Below, piece after piece: positions 61,180 to 64,000 of a stretch of DNA of 64,000 nucleotides. Each line of letters opens with the position of its first letter. Positions within the stretch are counted from its first letter, which is position 1. The position numbers were made by a program, and so were the translations under genes. The notes below the pieces were generated by a model, which worked only from the letters and a program-made list of their open reading frames with translations, was not told the DNA's origin and did not search any database. The DNA is from an uncultured Olsenella sp. (lineage in GTDB: Bacteria > Actinomycetota > Coriobacteriia > Coriobacteriales > Atopobiaceae), in NCBI GenBank assembly GCA_900316105.1, contig ONBR01000008.1:1-64000 (forward strand), given 5' to 3'.

Positions 61180-61821
61180 ATGCTCAACGTCGTGCTCGTT
61201 CAACCGGAGATTCCGGCAAACACCGGAAACATCGGACGCACCTGCGTGCTCGCGGGAGCGCGACTGCACCTGGTGGGGCCGCTGGGTTTCTCCCTGGACG
61301 AGCGCGCCGTGCGAAGGGCAGGGCTTCTCTACTGGCAGAGCCTGGACGTGACGACCTACCGGGACTGGAATGACTTCCTGGAAAGAAACCCCAGCGCACA
61401 GGTTGCGCTGGGGGCTAGGGCAGGAGACGCGTCCGTCGTGAGCGAGACGACGCCACCGGCTGAGGCCGTCCCCGCGATGCACCTGCTCACCAAGGCAGGC
61501 CAGCGCATCTACAGCGACGCGACATACCACGACGGCGACTGGCTGGTCTTTGGCAAGGAGTCCGCAGGCCTGGACCGCGAGCTCCTCTTGGCCCACCCTG
61601 ACCTCTGCGAGCGGATTCCCATGCGGGGGGACGACGCCCTGACCGGCGCGGACGCCTGGCACGCCAGCCACGAGCGTCTCCATCCCGAGGCAGAGCGCGA
61701 CATCTGCGGGAACTTCGTCGACTCACGCGAGGGAGTCGTGGCATCGCTCAACCTCTCGAACTCCGTGGCGATTGTCCTCTTCGAGGCCCTCCGCCAGCTT
61801 GGCTGGCCCGGGCTGGGATAG
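61180..61821 (+). CDS. trmL: tRNA (cytidine/uridine-2'-O-)-methyltransferase TrmL
   Basis: A 213-residue SPOUT methyltransferase of wobble position 34. MLNVVLVQPEIPANTGNIGR, DWLVFGKESAGLDRELLLAH and SLNLSNSVAIVLFEALRQLG are family signatures (knot and SAM site). The ATG at 61180 has GGAAGGA upstream; the longer frame from 61150 runs through a palindrome. It is the last gene before repeat E. Confidence 0.93.
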   Translation: MLNVVLVQPEIPANTGNIGRTCVLAGARLHLVGPLGFSLDERAVRRAGLLYWQSLDVTTYRDWNDFLERNPSAQVALGARAGDASVVSETTPPAEAVPAMHLLTKAGQRIYSDATYHDGDWLVFGKESAGLDRELLLAHPDLCERIPMRGDDALTGADAWHASHERLHPEAERDICGNFVDSREGVVASLNLSNSVAIVLFEALRQLGWPGLG

Positions 61822-61839
61822 GGCGCGGGACGGGGGCAG

Positions 61840-61906
61840 TGTCGATTAAGCTCGAGTTTCTCCCGAGAATCGGGCTTTTCGAGCTGAAACTCGAGCTTAA
61901 TCGACA
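61840..61906. repeat. Palindrome E
   Basis: Twenty-base perfect arms (61840-61859 with 61887-61906) containing GTCGATTAAGCTCGAGTTT, with an inner CCCGA/TCGGG stem. Unrelated in sequence to the other families. Confidence 0.92.
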
Positions 61907-61940
61907 TCGCCCGACCACACGCGCAGCCACTGCCGCAGAA

Positions 61941-62005
61941 TGTGACAAAGGTGCCAGGCACTATTGTCACATTTTGGGACAGTAGCGCCTGGCACCTTTG
62001 TCACA
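61941..62005. repeat. Palindromic repeat family A, copy 6
   Basis: Nineteen-base perfect arms (61941-61959 with 61987-62005) starting TGTGACAAAGGTGCCAGGC; the centre shares CACATTTTGGGACAGTAGCG with copy 3. It lies between trmL and deoD, where it forms most of the deoD leader. Confidence 0.92.
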
Positions 62006-62057
62006 CACGGCTCGCGCGCTAAACTCTCCTTGTACGAATCCCAAGGAAAGGAATCCC

Positions 62058-62783
62058 ATGTTCGAGACTGGCTCCGCCTGCATCCGCTGCAACAAGGAAG
62101 ACGTCGCCAAGGTCGTCCTCATGCCCGGCGACCCCCTGCGCGCAAAGTTCATCGCCGAGAACTACCTGGAGAACCCCGTTCTCTTCAACGACGTCCGCAA
62201 CATGCTGGGCTACACCGGCACCTACAAAGGCAAGCGCATCTCGGTCATGGGCTCTGGCATGGGCATCCCCTCCATGTGCCTCTACGCGCACGAGCTCTAT
62301 ACCCAGATTGGCGTTGACGCCATCATTCGCGTAGGCTCCACCGGCTCCCTGCCCGAGGACATCCACACCGGCGAGATTATCATCGCCCAGTCCGCGGCAA
62401 CCAACTCCAACATCGCCAGCCTCTACGACTCCCCCGTCAAACTGGCGCCTACGGCCGATTGGGACATGCTGATCGACGCCGTCAAGACCTGCGACAAGCT
62501 TGGCGTGAAGTACCACGTTGGCCAGGTCGTCTCTTCCGACGTCTTCTACAATCCCCGTGAGGATGCTCCCGTCCGCTACAAGAACCTAGGCCTCCTCTGC
62601 GTGGAGATGGAAACCGCCGGCCTCTACATCGAGGCTCAGACCTCACACAAGAAGGCCGTGTCCATCCTGTCCGTAAGCGATACCTTCTTTACCGGCGAGG
62701 CCCTGTCCGCCGAGGACCGCGAGAAGAGCTTCACCGACATGATGGAAGTCTCCCTGGAGACGGCCCTGAACTACGCCGACTAG
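62058..62783 (+). CDS. deoD: Purine-nucleoside phosphorylase DeoD-type
   Basis: A 241-residue phosphorylase that splits purine nucleosides to base and ribose-1-phosphate. GDPLRAKFIAENYL, VMGSGMGIPSMCLYAHELYT, RVGSTGSLPEDI and EMETAGLYIEA are typical; the catalytic Asp is in VSDTFFTGEAL. The ATG at 62058 has AAAGGA upstream. A family A palindrome precedes it and a family B repeat follows. Confidence 0.95.
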   Translation: MFETGSACIRCNKEDVAKVVLMPGDPLRAKFIAENYLENPVLFNDVRNMLGYTGTYKGKRISVMGSGMGIPSMCLYAHELYTQIGVDAIIRVGSTGSLPEDIHTGEIIIAQSAATNSNIASLYDSPVKLAPTADWDMLIDAVKTCDKLGVKYHVGQVVSSDVFYNPREDAPVRYKNLGLLCVEMETAGLYIEAQTSHKKAVSILSVSDTFFTGEALSAEDREKSFTDMMEVSLETALNYAD

Positions 62784-62885
62784 GAGACAATGGGAGACAT
62801 TGGGGACGGAGCACTTTGTCTCAGAGACAATGGGGACGGAGCAGCACGCCTCAGCGGCGGCCGCTCCGTCCCTTCTTTTGTCCCT
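62784..62885. repeat. Palindromic repeat family B, copy 1
   Basis: GAGACAAT...GGGGACGGAGCACTTTGTCTC, then a second GAGACAATGGGGACGGAGC with a degenerate inverse (GCTCCGTCCC...TTTTGTCCCTC). It starts directly at the deoD stop codon. Confidence 0.8.
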
Positions 62886-62912
62886 CATACACCGGTCCGA
62901 CTGCGCCCTGAG

Positions 62913-63344
62913 TCACAGTTCGCGAAGGGTCTCCAGCATTCGATCGACTTCATCGATAGCCTGATCGACTTGCTCGCGGGCCTTTTCGATCTTTGACTGA
63001 ACCAGCACGTCGGAAATCGGATCGTCGAAGAAGAAGTCCGTAAAGGTGAGGAACCGACCCACGTCGATGCGAAGGCCGCCCGAACCATCCACATCCTGGG
63101 CCTCGCTCGCAAAACGAATGAGCGCCCGCTTGGCTTCCCCTATCTCCTGCCGGGCGTCGCTCAAGCGGGAGTGTTTGGCAAAGGTGCTAATGAAACCGCC
63201 GCCAAAAATGTCGAGCATGCCCCAGCCGCTTGCGCTCCGAAGACTGTCCGCGGCCTCCTCCAGCTGCTGACGAGCGTACTCACCCGCGGCGATGGCTTCC
63301 TGCAGCTCACGGCGAAACTTGGGGCTCATGTTCTTGTCGGCCAT
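62913..63344 (-). CDS. Helical hypothetical protein with an internal Gly-rich patch
   Basis: A 143-residue, largely alpha-helical protein: a charged N-terminal helix (RRELQEAIAAGEYARQQLEE), a middle with GWGMLDIFGGGFISTFAKHS, and a coiled-coil C-terminus (SKIEKAREQVDQAIDEVDRM). No signal peptide or membrane helix. The ATG has GGAGG upstream; it looks like a real gene by codon use. Both flanks carry family B repeats. I cannot assign a function. Confidence 0.75.
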   Translation of the reverse strand: MADKNMSPKFRRELQEAIAAGEYARQQLEEAADSLRSASGWGMLDIFGGGFISTFAKHSRLSDARQEIGEAKRALIRFASEAQDVDGSGGLRIDVGRFLTFTDFFFDDPISDVLVQSKIEKAREQVDQAIDEVDRMLETLREL

Positions 63345-63370
63345 TCCCTTCCTCCGGATGGGTCATTAGG

Positions 63371-63532
63371 GAGTCATTAGGGACGGAGCACTTTGTCTCC
63401 GAGACGATAGGGACGGAGCACTTTGTCTCCGAGACGATAGGGACAGGGCCAGCACACCGACAAGTCCCCACTTTGCTCCGTCCCTTTTGTCTCGGAGACA
63501 AAGTGCTCCGTCCCCATTGTCTCACATTGTCT
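63371..63532. repeat. Palindromic repeat family B, copy 2, with three tandem 30-base units
   Basis: Three direct 30-base units start at 63371, 63401 and 63431 (the third degenerate), each holding GGGACGGAGCACTTTGTCTC-like text, followed by an inverted unit at 63494-63523. It lies between the helical gene and the MgtC-family gene. Confidence 0.9.
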
Positions 63533-63617
63533 CATTCGCGGGGAGGGGACGCGACCGATAGTAGTAAGCTATGGCCTTACATTTCTATTACATTCAAACC
63601 AGAAAAGAGGGCCAATC

Positions 63618-64000
63618 GTGCTTTACGACGCTTATCTCAGTGCCGCAGCGGTCGTCACCGAATGGAGTGGCTTCTCGGTCTTCTGTCGCCTATTGCTGGC
63701 AGTGTTAGTGGGAACGGTCATCGGATTCAACCGCGGCTGGAACAACAAGGGCGCGGGCATCAAGACCCACACCCTCGTTTGTATCGGCGCGGCCACCAGC
63801 ATGATCTTAGCCGAGTACGTCTTTCACCAGTTCCCCGACGCACGCGCGGACATGAACCGCATCGGCGCCCAGGTCATCAGTGGTGTCGGCTTTTTGGGTG
63901 TAGGCACAATCATCGTCACAGGCCGCAACCAGGTGCGCGGCCTCACGACGGCCGCTGGTCTTTGGGCGAGCGCCTGCATTGGCCTCATGGCGGGCATCGG
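63618..64000 (+). CDS. mgtC: MgtC/SapB-family membrane protein (3'-truncated by window edge)
   Basis: The first 127 residues of an inner-membrane protein of the MgtC family: a helix with FCRLLLAVLVGTVIGFNRGW, then KTHTLVCIGAATSMILAEYV and RIGAQVISGVGFLGVGTIIV. These are the family's conserved helices; MgtC proteins modulate Mg uptake and ATP levels in some pathogens. GTG start at 63618-63620 with AGAGGG upstream. No Mg riboswitch was recognised in the 85 bases before it. Confidence 0.88.
   Translation, partial: MLYDAYLSAAAVVTEWSGFSVFCRLLLAVLVGTVIGFNRGWNNKGAGIKTHTLVCIGAATSMILAEYVFHQFPDARADMNRIGAQVISGVGFLGVGTIIVTGRNQVRGLTTAAGLWASACIGLMAGI

Noticed and set aside
63371-63460. Tandem 30-base units as a CRISPR array
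   Set aside because: The units are directly adjacent without spacers and belong to the family B palindrome; no cas genes.
63307-63525. Minus-strand frame with repeated VSETKCSVP peptide
   Set aside because: It is the translation of the family B tandem repeat, not a gene.

Overview
The window is about 60% GC bacterial chromosome and looks like a member of the Coriobacteriia (Actinomycetota; an Olsenella/Atopobium-like host is my best guess). The reasons are the actinobacterial rplK-rplA-rplJ-rplL and rpoB-rpoC blocks with tuf and rpmG, anaerobic sulfite reductase, a soluble zinc-ribbon Ser/Thr kinase, and the many intergenic palindromes. The lineage is an inference from gene content, not from a search.

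Layout. 1-2.5 kb: the start of queF (runs off the edge), a DMT exporter, and a decayed patch holding the remnant of a DUF262/GmrSD-type nuclease and an acidic gene tail. 2.5-21 kb: the information-processing block, almost all on the minus strand: rpoC, rpoB, rplL, rplJ (with an L10 leader), rplA, rplK, nusG, secE, tRNA-Trp, rpmG, tuf and four more tRNAs. A signalling island (kinase, HTH protein, four-domain lipoprotein, frameshifted HTH paralogue) sits between rplL and rpoB. 21-33 kb: a minus-strand housekeeping run: NYN RNase, rlmB, cysS, ispF, ispD, disA, clpC, lysS, greA, tatA. 33-46 kb: accessory metabolism and transport: a spermidine-synthase-like protein, an EamA transporter, glycerate kinase, a heavy-metal P-type ATPase, a GH3 enzyme, a zinc-ribbon/PASTA/C-type-lectin protein, an SDR, rsmJ, a MarR regulator, DegV, a YwaF-like protein and a LUD protein. 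46-51.5 kb: a macrodomain protein, GNAT, asrABC and a DUF362 protein. 51.5-59.7 kb: an ECF cobalt/nickel transporter (cbiMQO) convergent with a full urease cluster ureI-A-B-C-E-F-G-D. 60-64 kb: mtnA, trmL, deoD, a helical hypothetical protein and the start of an MgtC-family gene.

How the genes work together. CbiMQO probably supplies nickel, UreE/F/G/D insert it, UreI admits urea and UreABC would hydrolyse it. But ureC carries an internal out-of-frame deletion that removes every nickel ligand and catalytic residue, and ureI has ACG where its family starts with ATG. In this sequence the urease cannot work. AsrABC would reduce sulfite to sulfide. DisA, ClpC, IspD/F and CysS form a conventional housekeeping run.

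Unusual points: an RpoA C-terminal-domain-like module near the end of RpoC; a lysyl-tRNA synthetase fused to an HD phosphohydrolase domain; a TatA with a C-terminal zinc ribbon; a bacterial C-type lectin joined to a PASTA domain; and at least six sequence-distinct families of long intergenic palindromes, some reaching into genes or supplying their stop codons.
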